In this document: one piece after another, positions 25,644-34,283 of the stretch
Layout: the number at the start of each line of letters is the position of its first letter
Position numbering within the stretch: position 1 is the first letter of the stretch
NCBI GenBank assembly: GCA_902517315.1
Contig: CABYBP010000006.1
Coordinates: 1-49,215, forward strand
DNA from: an uncultured Alphaproteobacteria bacterium
GTDB taxonomy: Bacteria; Pseudomonadota; Alphaproteobacteria; HIMB59; GCA-002718135
Length of the DNA: 49,215 nt
Reading direction: 5' to 3'
Translations under genes and position numbers: made by a program
The notes under the pieces: generated by a model
Database searches by the model: none
What the model was told of the DNA's origin: nothing
Seen by the model: only the letters and a program-made list of their open reading frames with translations

Positions 25644-26879
25644 ATGCAATATAAAGAATTCTTCAAATCTGAACTGAAAAATCTTAAAGAACAGGGTCTC
25701 TATCGAGAATTTAGAAACATAGATAGACCTATAAAAAGTTTCCCAAATGCAGATGAAAGTTTCAGAAATAAAGAAAGAGAAGTTGAGGTTTGGTGCTCTA
25801 ATGATTATCTAAATATGAGTCAGCATCCTGAAGTGGTAAATGAAATAGTGAAAACACTTCTAGAGTATGGATCTGGTTCAGGAGGTACAAGAAATATTTC
25901 AGGCACATCAAGTTATCACACTGAACTTGAAAAGAAACTTGCAAACGTTCATAATAAAGATGCCGCATTAGTTTTTGCTTCAGCATATACAGCAAACCAA
26001 TCAACTTTATGGACTTTAGGAAAAAAAATTAAAGATATAGAAATATTTTCTGATGAATTAAATCACGCTTCATTAATTCAAGGTATTAAAAATAGTGGAG
26101 CTAAATGTAATATTTTTAATCATAATGATGTCGATCATTTAGAAGAATTATTAAAACAAGCTGATGCTGATACCCCTAAGTTGATAGTATTTGAGAGTTT
26201 ATATTCTATGGAGGGTATAAGATCTCCAATTATAAAAATAGTTGAATTAGCAAAAAAATATAATTGTATGACTTATCTTGATGAAGTTCATTCGGTAGGA
26301 TTATATGGTGAAGAAGGTAAAGGTATTGCTGTAGAAATGGGTGTTGAAGATAAAATAGATATTATTAATGGAACTTTAGCTAAAGCATTTGGCCAAATGG
26401 GTGGGTACATTGCAGCTAGTTCTAAAATAATTGACTATATTAGAAGTTTTGCACCAGGTTTTATTTTTACAACTTCTATTTGCCCATCAATTGCTGCAGG
26501 AGCAGCTAAAGCTATAGATATCGTTTCTCTTGCTGAGCAACTAAGAATAAGAATAAGAGAAAATGCAGCTTTAATTAGGCAAAACTTAGACTCTTTAGCA
26601 ATTCCTTACTTAGATACAAATTCTCATATTGTAGCTGTGTTAATTAATGATCCATTTTTATGTAAAAAAGTATCTAAGGATTTAATTGAAGATCATGGTA
26701 TTTATGCACAACCAATTTTTTACCCAACTGTACCTAAGGGTTTAGAAAGACTAAGAATAACAGTTACTCCAAAACATAGAAAAGAGCATATTGAAAAAAT
26801 GATTAAGGCCCTTGATACTGTTTGGTCTAAAAATAATTTACCAAGGAAAAATATCAATAAAGTTATAGCAAATATTTAG
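25644..26879 (+). CDS. hemA: 5-aminolevulinate synthase (ALAS)
   Basis: The 411-residue PLP enzyme condenses glycine and succinyl-CoA to 5-aminolevulinate, the first step of the C4 haem route. The N-terminus [20 protein letters not shown] and the later [46 protein letters not shown] and FESLYSMEG are typical. The PLP lysine is in [16 protein letters not shown]. The WCSNDYL and KHRKEH patterns separate ALAS from the related AONS and KBL enzymes. ALAS marks Alphaproteobacteria and mitochondria. ATG 25644 fits the conserved family start; an in-frame ATG at 25623 would add seven residues. The stop overlaps that of the convergent DMT gene. Confidence 0.93.
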   Translation: MQYKEFFKSELKNLKEQGLYREFRNIDRPIKSFPNADESFRNKEREVEVWCSNDYLNMSQHPEVVNEIVKTLLEYGSGSGGTRNISGTSSYHTELEKKLANVHNKDAALVFASAYTANQSTLWTLGKKIKDIEIFSDELNHASLIQGIKNSGAKCNIFNHNDVDHLEELLKQADADTPKLIVFESLYSMEGIRSPIIKIVELAKKYNCMTYLDEVHSVGLYGEEGKGIAVEMGVEDKIDIINGTLAKAFGQMGGYIAASSKIIDYIRSFAPGFIFTTSICPSIAAGAAKAIDIVSLAEQLRIRIRENAALIRQNLDSLAIPYLDTNSHIVAVLINDPFLCKKVSKDLIEDHGIYAQPIFYPTVPKGLERLRITVTPKHRKEHIEKMIKALDTVWSKNNLPRKNINKVIANI

Positions 26880-27778
26880 GTTTTAATATTCATATCTATC
26901 TGCCTTGCTGCAAAACCATAATAAACAACAGCTAAAGTTATTATAAAACCTCCAATTATTACAGTTGTACTTGGCACTTCGTTAATTCCAAAAATAGGAA
27001 GCCATACCCAAAGTACTCCTCCAACTACTTCCATTAATGATAAAAGTGCAAGCTCAGCTGATGGTAAATATTTTGCTCCAAGACTATAAAGTATCAAACC
27101 AGCTGCAACAATTAATCCATGAAGTATGCTCAAATAACTATTTATTTCAGGCATTAGAATAAAAGGTTCAAAAGAAAAACCTAAAATAAAGAAAGCAAAT
27201 ATTGCACAAAATAATCCAGCTAAAACAACTGTTGTGAATTTTGGAGTTTCAGGTTTCCACCTTATTGTTACAGTATACAAAGCAAAGCCAGTTGCAGAAA
27301 TAAACCCTATTATTGCCCCTAAGGCAGTCCCTGAAATACTGTCATTAATAATCATCATACAGACACCTATAAAAGCTACAACCATTGCAATTAATGTTGA
27401 TCTCTTTAGTATTTCACCCAGAACAAAATATCCAACAATAGCTGCAATAAAAGGCATAGCTGCTAACATAAATAAAGTAACAGCAGCAGTAGTCATAGTA
27501 ATAGAAAAAATAAATCCTGTAAAAGCTGTTGCTAAGAATAATCCACCAAGTATTGACGATGTTCCTATTTTGAGAAAATTTTTATAAAAAGCAAAACCTT
27601 CACGAAAAAATAAATATATTAAAAGTACAATTGAAATTGTTATTCCTCTATAAAATAAATATTGAAAGACATATTGATGACCGTCTACCATATATCGCAC
27701 AGTCAATGCTCCAAAACTCCAAAAGATTCCAGCAAGAAAGACTACACAAAAAGCATATAAATAAGAATTATGAATCAT
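26876..27778 (-). CDS. EamA/DMT-superfamily transporter
   Basis: This 300-residue protein has ten hydrophobic helices in two EamA repeats. The first repeat includes [14 protein letters not shown] and [27 protein letters not shown], and the second [29 protein letters not shown]. The paired (P/A)xxxxxxxxxxLGE-like endings are characteristic. Such proteins move small metabolites, often amino acids or their derivatives, outward; the substrate is unknown. The start is 42 bases from the end of the small lipoprotein frame on the same strand, so co-transcription with the upstream block is possible. Confidence 0.85.
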   Translation of the reverse strand: MIHNSYLYAFCVVFLAGIFWSFGALTVRYMVDGHQYVFQYLFYRGITISIVLLIYLFFREGFAFYKNFLKIGTSSILGGLFLATAFTGFIFSITMTTAAVTLFMLAAMPFIAAIVGYFVLGEILKRSTLIAMVVAFIGVCMMIINDSISGTALGAIIGFISATGFALYTVTIRWKPETPKFTTVVLAGLFCAIFAFFILGFSFEPFILMPEINSYLSILHGLIVAAGLILYSLGAKYLPSAELALLSLMEVVGGVLWVWLPIFGINEVPSTTVIIGGFIITLAVVYYGFAARQIDMNIKT

Positions 27779-27824
27779 TATTTAATGGTCAAATCATTAA
27801 ATTTAATAAAAGTAAATTAATATT

Positions 27825-27983
27825 TTAGTTATTTATTTGAATGCCTGTTTCTTTACTTCCTGAGATCTTAAAATTAACTTTATTGTCATCATTTTTAATT
27901 TCAGATACAGTTGACATTTTACAACTTACAACAAAAAGAAGCAGAAAAATTATTGGCAACTGCCTATAGAACCAAGAGCACAT
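27825..27983 (-). CDS. Small lipoprotein candidate (52 residues)
   Basis: A short frame on the minus strand begins at ATG 27983 inside the end of the pentapeptide gene and stops at 27825-27827. It encodes a signal with positively charged Arg7, a hydrophobic core (LPIIFLLLFVV) and a lipobox VVSC with the Cys followed by Lys. The mature part of about 31 residues is polar (STVSEIKNDDNKVNFKISG). This layout is what a lipoprotein needs, and such small lipoproteins are easily missed by annotation. A TTG at 27959 is an alternative start. No family is recognised; the call rests on the lipobox and position after the pentapeptide gene. Confidence 0.5.
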   Translation of the reverse strand: MCSWFYRQLPIIFLLLFVVSCKMSTVSEIKNDDNKVNFKISGSKETGIQINN

Positions 27984-28453
27984 TTTTTTCCATCTATCCA
28001 TATCGTATTTGACAAATTTGCTTCATCAAAAATTGCGCCTGAAATATTTGCTCCAAGAAGATTTGCTTCATACAAATTTGCACCTTTAAAAGTAGCTCCA
28101 AAAAGATTAGATCCTTCAAAGTTTACTTTTGCAAGATTTGCATTATCAAAATTAGCATTATTGCAATTAGCGCCCTGTAAGTTTGAAGCATATAAATTTG
28201 AGTTACTAAAATTTGAAAAGATAAAATTACCGATAGACAAGTTTGAATTATTAAGTTGAGATTTTTCAAAGTTAGATAAAGATAAATTAACTCCAGACAT
28301 TTGAGAGTTTGCTAAGCCAGTGCCAGATAAATCTAAATTTTCAATAAAATTACAATTAGTCCAGTCAACTTCATTTGCCGGTTGGTCACTACACGCAGCA
28401 AATACAGAATATGAGCTAAAGAAACTTAAAATAAAAAAAATTATTAATCTCAT
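27950..28453 (-). CDS. Exported pentapeptide-repeat protein
   Basis: The 167-residue protein begins with a signal peptide (MRLIIFFILSFFSSYSVFAA), then a Cys-containing segment (CSDQPANEVDWTNCNF). From about residue 40 to 150 it has continuous five-residue repeats of the A(N/D)LXX type, such as ANLAKVNFEGSNLFGATFKG and ANLYEANLLGANISGA. These fold as a square right-handed beta-helix. The C-terminal DGKKCALGSIGSCQ has two more Cys that could form disulfides. Periplasmic location is inferred from the signal. Function is unknown. It follows the MotA/MotB-like pair on the same strand after a 41-base gap, and may belong to the same unit. Confidence 0.85.
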   Translation of the reverse strand: MRLIIFFILSFFSSYSVFAACSDQPANEVDWTNCNFIENLDLSGTGLANSQMSGVNLSLSNFEKSQLNNSNLSIGNFIFSNFSNSNLYASNLQGANCNNANFDNANLAKVNFEGSNLFGATFKGANLYEANLLGANISGAIFDEANLSNTIWIDGKKCALGSIGSCQ

Positions 28454-28494
28454 ATAGATTTTTTATGATCAGTTTATGTTAAATTTAAGGCAAA

Positions 28495-30261
28495 TTAACG
28501 AGAAGTAAGTTTTAATTCAATTCTTCTATTTTGCTGTAGATCACTCTCAGTTTCTCCATTACTGATAGGATAAAACTCCCCGTATCCTGCGGATGCTAAT
28601 CTATTTGGGGGAAAACCAAGATCAAGAAGAAGTTTTAAAACTGTATTAGCTCTAGCTGAAGATAATTCCCAGTTAGAAGGATATCTAATTGTCTGTATAG
28701 GTCTTTTGTCAGTGTGTCCTTCTACCATGATAATCCAGTCAATATCTGATGGGATATCATTAGTAGTCTCTTTTAAAGTTAGACCAATTTCACTTAACTT
28801 TTCTTTACCAGATAGTTGTAAATCTGCTGAAGCAGAATCAAATAACAGCTCTGATTCAAAAATAAATCTATCTCCTACAATTTTAATGTCTTTTCTATCA
28901 CCTAAAATAGATTGTAATTTTCCAAAAAACTCAGATCTATATTTTTGGAGTTCAAATACTTTAGATGTAAGGGCTTTGTTTAGTTTTTCACCAAGAACTT
29001 CAATTTCTAAATCCTTAATTAAAGCCTGACTTTCACTCGCTTCTAGAGCACTATTAAGTAAAGCTATTTCCTTTTGTAAAGTATCAATTTGATTAGAAAG
29101 AATTTCCACCTGTTCTAATGTTTTAGAAGCTTGTATTTCCATTTTTTCAATTTCATCAAGTGATGTTTCTTTTTGTGCTTGATTCTCTTCTTCTAATGAA
29201 ACAATTTGATTTTGGAGCAGTTCAAGTTTTTCAAGTTGCTGTTTTTGTTTTTCTTCAGACAAAGAAAGTACATTATTTAATTCAGAAATTTTTCCACGAA
29301 GATTGAAAATGGTGTTATCTTTCTGAAGTAAGTCTTTATTTAATCTTGCTAATTCTTCATTTTTAAATCTAATTGCATCAAGTTGCTCATTAAGTGATGC
29401 ATCTTTTAAGCCAAGACTATCATTAATTTCTAAAAGATCATTCATTAATTGTTGATATTGAGATATTTGATTTTGTAATTCTTCATCTCTTAAAGATAAT
29501 TCAATATTTGTTATCTCTAACTCGTTATTTAAACTTAGTAGTTCTTCATTTTTGTTTTTTATAGCCAACAATTGCTCTTCAATTCCTCCATCTTCTAAAC
29601 CTAAACTTTCGTTGATTGCCATTAAATTATTATTCTTTTCATTTAATTCTGAAATTATTGCTTTTAGAGATTTCTCACTTTCTATTAGTTTAAAATTAGC
29701 ATTATCTAATTCTTGATTAAGTATTTTAAGCTGATCAATCCTTGTTGCTAATGCTTTATTAATCCTTTCACCTAAACCTTCGGTTTCAAGTAAAGCAATT
29801 TCTTGTCCTTCATACGTTTCAAGAGCATTAGCAACTATTCTTAACTCTTTTAAAAGACTGCTAATTTGCTCAGATAATGCAATAATATTTTGCTCTTGAA
29901 CAAATATTTCTGATCTTTTTTTAGCTACATCTGTTTGTAATTGTTCACTTAATAATTGTTCACTTTTTAAATTTGATTGGGTATCTTCAAGTTGTTTCTC
30001 TGTTTCTGAGAGAGTTGAAAGAGCTTCTTCTTTGTCTTTAGTTTCAATAACTAATATTTTTGAAAGTTCATTAATTTGCGATCTTAAATCTTGGAGTGCT
30101 TTATCTCTTCCTGATATAGCATCACTTAAGTATATTTGTGAAACTGTAAAGACCATTAATACAAAGATAATTACAATTAATAATGTAGCTAAAACATCCA
30201 CAAAGCCTGGCCAAATATTTGTTGTATTAACAAGCCTATTTCTTAAAGACCTAGTAGACAT
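28495..30261 (-). CDS. MotB/OmpA-like stator protein with a long coiled coil
   Basis: The 588-residue protein has a MotB-like N-terminus: a short cytoplasmic part, then one membrane helix that starts NIWPGFVDVLATLLIVIIF with Asp22 in the position of the proton-carrying Asp of MotB/TolR. A predicted coiled coil of about 400 residues (50-450) follows, with internal repeats. The C-terminus is an OmpA peptidoglycan-binding domain (FESELLFDSASADL, MVEGHTDKRP, NWELSSARA, NRRIEL). It partners the MotA-like protein encoded 2 bases upstream as a proton-driven unit anchored to the cell wall. No flagellar gene is visible. The architecture is like that of Zorya ZorB, but no ZorC/D/E gene is near. Confidence 0.85.
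   Translation of the reverse strand: MSTRSLRNRLVNTTNIWPGFVDVLATLLIVIIFVLMVFTVSQIYLSDAISGRDKALQDLRSQINELSKILVIETKDKEEALSTLSETEKQLEDTQSNLKSEQLLSEQLQTDVAKKRSEIFVQEQNIIALSEQISSLLKELRIVANALETYEGQEIALLETEGLGERINKALATRIDQLKILNQELDNANFKLIESEKSLKAIISELNEKNNNLMAINESLGLEDGGIEEQLLAIKNKNEELLSLNNELEITNIELSLRDEELQNQISQYQQLMNDLLEINDSLGLKDASLNEQLDAIRFKNEELARLNKDLLQKDNTIFNLRGKISELNNVLSLSEEKQKQQLEKLELLQNQIVSLEEENQAQKETSLDEIEKMEIQASKTLEQVEILSNQIDTLQKEIALLNSALEASESQALIKDLEIEVLGEKLNKALTSKVFELQKYRSEFFGKLQSILGDRKDIKIVGDRFIFESELLFDSASADLQLSGKEKLSEIGLTLKETTNDIPSDIDWIIMVEGHTDKRPIQTIRYPSNWELSSARANTVLKLLLDLGFPPNRLASAGYGEFYPISNGETESDLQQNRRIELKLTSR
29368..29616 (-). repeat. Internal coiled-coil repeat in the MotB-like protein
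   Basis: Residues 216-235 (INESLGLEDGGIEEQLLAIK) and 279-298 (INDSLGLKDASLNEQLDAIR) are near copies 63 residues apart, each followed by a K-N-E-E-L-x-x-L-N segment. Another pair, LGERINKALATRIDQL (163-178) and LGEKLNKALTSKVFEL (423-438), flanks the central region. The repeats suggest the stalk grew by duplication. Confidence 0.7.
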
Positions 30262-30263
30262 TA

Positions 30264-31289
30264 TTATTTTTTAATTTTCTTTAATTCTTTTTCAATATTC
30301 TGAAAATACTCTTTAACTTTTTTTGCTTCTAATAATCCATTTTTACTTAACGCTTCTGTTAAGTTAATAAGAGAAGACTGTGTGTTTAATTGGGAAGATA
30401 AAAAGTTTGATAATTGTTTATCAAGATTGGATGAGTTCGAATTTATTTTATTAAGTGTTTCATTAAATTTATCTAAATTTTTCGAAATTTTATTTTGATT
30501 TTCAGATGATTTTTTAAAAGCATTTAAAAGATTTTCTAAGTTATCATAAATTTTTTGAATTGCCTCACCAGTTGGTTTATCTTCAACTTTGGAAAAATCT
30601 GGAGATGAATTAGAATTGAGTATTTTCTCAAAGTATTGACTAAATTTATTTTGTGCTTGACCAAGATTTAAATCAAGTAATCCTAATATTAAAGAGCCAG
30701 CTAAACCCAACAATGAACTACTAAATGCAATACTCATTCCTTCTAGTGGAGCATTTAAGCCATCTTTAAGAGAATTAAAAAAACCTGCAACATTTGTATC
30801 ATCTATGCCTAGGCCGCTAATAACATTACCAACAGATCCAATGGTTTTAAGAAGTCCCCAGAAAGTTCCAAGAAGTCCTAAAAAGACTAGCAGTCCAACT
30901 AAATAACGAGAAGTTTCTCTTATGCTAATTAAAGTCATGTCTGAATTTTCTATCAATCTATTTATTGATGAACTTTTAAAAAAAAAATTTCCATCAAGAT
31001 TCTTTAATTCAAGAGAAATATTTTTGTCCTGACCTCTTAAATTTGAGAATGCTTCTATAGAATTAGTAATATTGAAGTTGGAATAAGATATGTATTTATA
31101 ATTTAAATTAATGAGATGGAATAAATTAAATACAATTCCAATTAACAGGGCTAATAAAATTATAATATTAATAAAGATATTTGATAAAAAAGCATTTTGT
31201 AAAACTGGATATAATAAAACCACAATAACAAAAGTAGCGATTAAAAATATTGATGCTCTAATAATATAATTGTTAAGTGATTGTGCCAT
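30264..31289 (-). CDS. MotA/TolQ/ExbB-family proton channel protein
   Basis: The 341-residue protein has four membrane helices: two at the N-terminus (about 8-30 and 35-60) and two in the MotA/ExbB core. The first core helix is RYLVGLLVFLGLLGTFWGLL and the second contains SIAFSSSLLGLAGSLILGLL, with the L-G-T-F-x-G-L and G-M-x-x-A-F-x-x-S-L-x-G signatures. The ~100-residue C-terminal tail (from about 245) is heptad-like coiled coil, unusual for MotA and reminiscent of ZorA. It is adjacent to the OmpA/MotB-like gene and forms the other half of a stator-like unit. The process it powers is unknown. Confidence 0.85.
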   Translation of the reverse strand: MAQSLNNYIIRASIFLIATFVIVVLLYPVLQNAFLSNIFINIIILLALLIGIVFNLFHLINLNYKYISYSNFNITNSIEAFSNLRGQDKNISLELKNLDGNFFFKSSSINRLIENSDMTLISIRETSRYLVGLLVFLGLLGTFWGLLKTIGSVGNVISGLGIDDTNVAGFFNSLKDGLNAPLEGMSIAFSSSLLGLAGSLILGLLDLNLGQAQNKFSQYFEKILNSNSSPDFSKVEDKPTGEAIQKIYDNLENLLNAFKKSSENQNKISKNLDKFNETLNKINSNSSNLDKQLSNFLSSQLNTQSSLINLTEALSKNGLLEAKKVKEYFQNIEKELKKIKK

Positions 31290-31339
31290 AAATAAAAGAT
31301 TATATCACCTGTGTTTGAAATTCAATAAATATAAAGAGC

Positions 31340-32524
31340 TTAATTGTAGATATAATTTCTAGTGAGAGGTAAATTGTTAATATCCTTTGCTATTTGTATT
31401 TGAAAAACAACATTACCCATATTTACAAAAGAATACTTACTTGCCAAAAGATAAAACTCCCACATTCTAAAGAAACGTTGATCGAACATCTTTATAATTT
31501 TATCTTTATTTTTAATAACATTTTGATACCACTTGGAAAGTGTATGAGCATAATGCAGTCTTAGTACTTCAACATCAGTAACATTTATATTAAGTTTTTG
31601 TGTTTCTCTCATTATTTCAGATAAAGATGGAATATAACCACCAGGAAAAATATATTTTCTTATCCAAGGACTTGTAGCAGTTGGTATGCTCCTTTGACCA
31701 ATTGTATGCAAAAGAAAAACTCCATTCTCTTTCAAAATATCATTAGCTTTACTTAAATAAGTTTTGAAGTATTTAATACCAACATGTTCAAACATTCCAA
31801 CTGATACTATACGATCATATTTTTCATTCTCATTTCTATAATCTTGTATTGCGAAGGAAACTTTATCAGTCAAACCTTCTTTTTGTGCTCGTTCAGATGC
31901 AGTTTTGAATTGATTTTCTGAAAGTGTAATTCCCTTAACTTTTGCCCCAGTAGATTTTGCTATTTCAATTGCCATTCCACCCCAGCCGCATCCAATATCA
32001 AGAACATGCATATTTTCTGTAATTTGAAGTTTTTTAATTATATGTTGTTTTTTATCTTTCTGTGCTTGATCTAAACTCATATTTGGATTGTGAAAATATG
32101 CGCAAGAATATTGCATATCCTGATCAAGAAATAACTTATATAAATCCTCATTTATATCGTAATGATGTGCAACATTTTTTTTGGAATTTACAAGCTGATT
32201 AATTTGCTGAAAAGGCATAAAAATAGAAGATAAATACTCATAGAATTTATAAAATTTATTATTGGAAATAAAATCATCATAACAATTAGTAATTAAATTA
32301 ATAAAATCTTCTATAGTTCCTTTTTCAACTACTAAATCCTCATTCATATAAGCTTCCCCTATATGAAGATTTGGGTTCAAGAATAGTTTTCTTTCAATAG
32401 ATTTGTTTTTTAATCTAATACAAACGTGTGGGTTTGTGTTTCCAAATTTATAAACTTTATCATTAGAGTCTATTATTTCTAATGTTCCTTCAAAATTTAA
32501 CTTTTTCAGCACATTGAAGAGCAT
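31340..32524 (-). CDS. cfa: Cyclopropane-fatty-acyl-phospholipid synthase family methyltransferase
   Basis: The 394-residue protein adds a methylene group from S-adenosylmethionine to unsaturated phospholipid acyl chains. It has the N-terminal lipid-binding region, then NVAHHYDINEDLYKLFLD (117-134), the SAM motif VLDIGCGWGG (174-183), and SVGMFEHVGIKYFKTYL. The C-terminal KWYQNVIKN ... FFRMWEFYLLASKYSF is also typical. The protein is close in length to E. coli Cfa (382). Related enzymes make other modified lipids, so the exact product is not certain. It sits 50 bases upstream of the MotA-like gene on the same strand. Confidence 0.88.
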   Translation of the reverse strand: MLFNVLKKLNFEGTLEIIDSNDKVYKFGNTNPHVCIRLKNKSIERKLFLNPNLHIGEAYMNEDLVVEKGTIEDFINLITNCYDDFISNNKFYKFYEYLSSIFMPFQQINQLVNSKKNVAHHYDINEDLYKLFLDQDMQYSCAYFHNPNMSLDQAQKDKKQHIIKKLQITENMHVLDIGCGWGGMAIEIAKSTGAKVKGITLSENQFKTASERAQKEGLTDKVSFAIQDYRNENEKYDRIVSVGMFEHVGIKYFKTYLSKANDILKENGVFLLHTIGQRSIPTATSPWIRKYIFPGGYIPSLSEIMRETQKLNINVTDVEVLRLHYAHTLSKWYQNVIKNKDKIIKMFDQRFFRMWEFYLLASKYSFVNMGNVVFQIQIAKDINNLPLTRNYIYN

Positions 32525-32612
32525 AATTTTTATTATTTTAAGAAAATCATTACTGATGTCAATATCTGTAAATCATTAATATTTAATGAGATAATAATGT
32601 GTAGAGGTAGAC

Positions 32613-32837
32613 TTAAGCAGCAATGCGACGATTTTTTTGAGCCTCTTTTTCTTTTTTAAGCTCTTTTTCGTCAATATACGCAACATCACAATGACTCTGA
32701 CAGTAGGGCTTTCCAGCAACTGTAGATGCTTCACAAAAATGAAAATCTTTTTCCTGGGGATCACCAATTGGCCATTGGCAACTTGAAAAACTGTGCATCA
32801 CACTGTTTTGTTTAAAATAATTTTTTAATATAGACAT
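32613..32837 (-). CDS. GcrA-like protein containing only the C-terminal sigma-interaction domain
   Basis: A 74-residue protein (from ATG 32837) that has the GcrA C-terminal signature SSCQWPIGDPQEKDFHFCEA, then GKPYCQSHCDVAY. The signature is near identical to the C-terminal part of alphaproteobacterial GcrA, which contacts sigma-70. The N-terminal helix-turn-helix that recognises methylated GANTC in full GcrA is absent; upstream codons encode only a short AT-rich stretch. Cys/His spacing (C, H-x-C, C-x2-H-C) may hold a metal. An in-frame ATG at 32897 is possible but adds no recognisable domain. It may be a stand-alone RNA-polymerase-binding factor or a relic. Confidence 0.7.
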   Translation of the reverse strand: MSILKNYFKQNSVMHSFSSCQWPIGDPQEKDFHFCEASTVAGKPYCQSHCDVAYIDEKELKKEKEAQKNRRIAA

Positions 32838-32997
32838 TTTTTTTTTATATTCGTTAATATCGAGGTAGTTTATATTTATCAAAAGACTAGTATTCAACAG
32901 TAAATTTAAAAAAGTTGTTAATTATCAACATGTTAGTATTTTTATCTTTCTAACCTACTATATATTGATGCCAAACTTCTCAAAAAAACGAATCGGT

Positions 32998-33180
32998 TTA
33001 TCTAAAAAATAAAATTGCAAACAATAGTACCAAAAAAAATAAATAGGATTTTATTGTAAAGCTTTTGGTCAGTTTTGATTTAGGAGGTTTCCTTAAAAAA
33101 ATAAAGAAAACAATAGTACTCCAAAATAGTAATAGTATTGTCCAGCCCGTTAAAAATGCATAGTAAAAATCAACAGACAT
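32998..33180 (-). CDS. Small two-helix membrane protein, unknown function
   Basis: This 60-residue frame follows msrA on the same strand after 19 bases. It has two hydrophobic helices (YAFLTGWTILLLFWSTIVFF and SYLFFLVLLFAILFF) separated by a basic loop (RKPPKSKLTKSF), a plausible hairpin topology. No family is recognised. The following 100-base stretch (32898-32997) up to the GcrA-like frame has no visible gene. Confidence 0.5.
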   Translation of the reverse strand: MSVDFYYAFLTGWTILLLFWSTIVFFIFLRKPPKSKLTKSFTIKSYLFFLVLLFAILFFR

Positions 33181-33199
33181 CTATTCCTAAGAAATTAAG

Positions 33200-33661
33200 T
33201 TATATAGCGCAGTGCAAGCCTGTTTTTTGGATATATTTTTGGTGATATTCCTCAGCTTTATAAAATTCTTCGGCTTTTGATATTTCCGTAACAATGTTTA
33301 ATCCTGAATTCTTAGTGTATTCATTTTTAGAAAGAATAGATTTATTTTTTTGATCTTCATTATAGTAATATATTGCTGATTTATATTGAGTTCCAATATC
33401 TGGACCTTGCCTATTGAGAGTAGTAGGATCATGGCACTTCCAGAAAACCATTAAAAGTTCCTCATATGATATTTTAGAATTATCGAACTCGACTAAAACC
33501 ACCTCGGTATGATTTGTATTTCCTTGGCAGACACTTTCATAAGAAGGGTTAACGGTATTACCTCCAGAATAACCAACCAAGGTACTTATTACACCTGGAG
33601 TTTTACAAAATGTTTCTTCCACACCCCAGAAACAACCTGCACCAAATAAAGCTTTTTCCAT
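33200..33661 (-). CDS. msrA: Peptide-methionine (S)-S-oxide reductase MsrA
   Basis: This 153-residue enzyme repairs methionine-S-sulfoxide. The catalytic motif GAGCFWGVE is at residues 7-15, with nucleophile Cys10. Other blocks are VGYSGGNTVNPSYESVCQGN, HTEVVLVEFD, FWKCHDPTTLNRQGPDIGTQ and AEEYHQKYIQKT. A Cys near the C-terminus (GLHCAI) can act as the resolving residue. It is divergent from the NUDIX gene across 40 bases. Confidence 0.94.
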   Translation of the reverse strand: MEKALFGAGCFWGVEETFCKTPGVISTLVGYSGGNTVNPSYESVCQGNTNHTEVVLVEFDNSKISYEELLMVFWKCHDPTTLNRQGPDIGTQYKSAIYYYNEDQKNKSILSKNEYTKNSGLNIVTEISKAEEFYKAEEYHQKYIQKTGLHCAI

Positions 33662-33701
33662 TATTATAAATATATATGTAATATAAAATATATCAATTTA
33701 T

Positions 33702-34283
33702 ATGAGTTCAAAATTTAAAATTTTAGATAAAAAGAATATTCACGATGGTTTCTTTAAGATGAATGAATTTACTCTTAAATACCAAAAATATGATGGAAAT
33801 TGGAGTAATGAAATAAAAAGAGAACTATTTGGTGGTGCGCAAGTATCAGCAGTCTTACCATATGATCCTGAAAATAAAAAAATTGTTTTAATTCAACAAT
33901 TCAGACCAGGAACGATTTCTAAAAATAGTACAAATTATCTAGACGAAATAGTTGCTGGAATAATTGATCAAGGTGAAACTCCTGAAGATGCAGCAAAAAG
34001 AGAATGCTTAGAAGAAACAGGCTGTAAGGCAAATAATCTCAGATCAATACAGGGGTACTTTCCTGCGCCAGGATCATCGGAGTCTTTCTATAATCTATAT
34101 TTAGGTGAAGTTGTTGCTCCAGATAAAGAAATTATAAGGGGTCTAGAAAAAGAAAATGAAGATATATTTGTTAAAAGTTATAGTTTTGAGGAAGTAAAAA
34201 CAAAGATGGATAATAAAGAGATTTTGAATGGACTTACTTTAATCGCATTACAATGGTTTTTTTTAAATATTTATAAATCTTAA
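33702..34283 (+). CDS. nudF: NUDIX hydrolase, ADP-ribose pyrophosphatase type
   Basis: The 193-residue protein has a complete Nudix box at residues 86-108 (GIIDQGETPEDAAKRECLEE, then TGC), matching G-x5-E-x7-REUxEExGU. The preceding VLIQQFRPG and the following PAPGSSESFYNLYLG match the ADP-ribose pyrophosphatase (NudF/TrgB) group, which cleaves ADP-ribose to AMP and ribose-5-phosphate. The gene starts without a Shine-Dalgarno site. Its TAA forms a reciprocal TTAA overlap with the convergent small secreted-protein gene. Confidence 0.85.
   Translation: MSSKFKILDKKNIHDGFFKMNEFTLKYQKYDGNWSNEIKRELFGGAQVSAVLPYDPENKKIVLIQQFRPGTISKNSTNYLDEIVAGIIDQGETPEDAAKRECLEETGCKANNLRSIQGYFPAPGSSESFYNLYLGEVVAPDKEIIRGLEKENEDIFVKSYSFEEVKTKMDNKEILNGLTLIALQWFFLNIYKS

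Noticed and set aside
27234..27587. 117-codon plus-strand frame opposite the DMT transporter
   Set aside because: Reverse complement of membrane helices gives a long Ile/Ala/Lys-rich frame; no start signal and no family.
27825..31289. Zorya anti-phage system
   Set aside because: Only ZorA/ZorB-like architecture is present. No ZorC, helicase ZorD or nuclease ZorE gene lies on either side; the neighbours are CFA synthase and a DMT transporter.
32576..32767. 63-codon frame overlapping the GcrA-like gene
   Set aside because: It is in another frame of the same strand, without any recognisable domain, while the overlapping frame has the clear GcrA signature.
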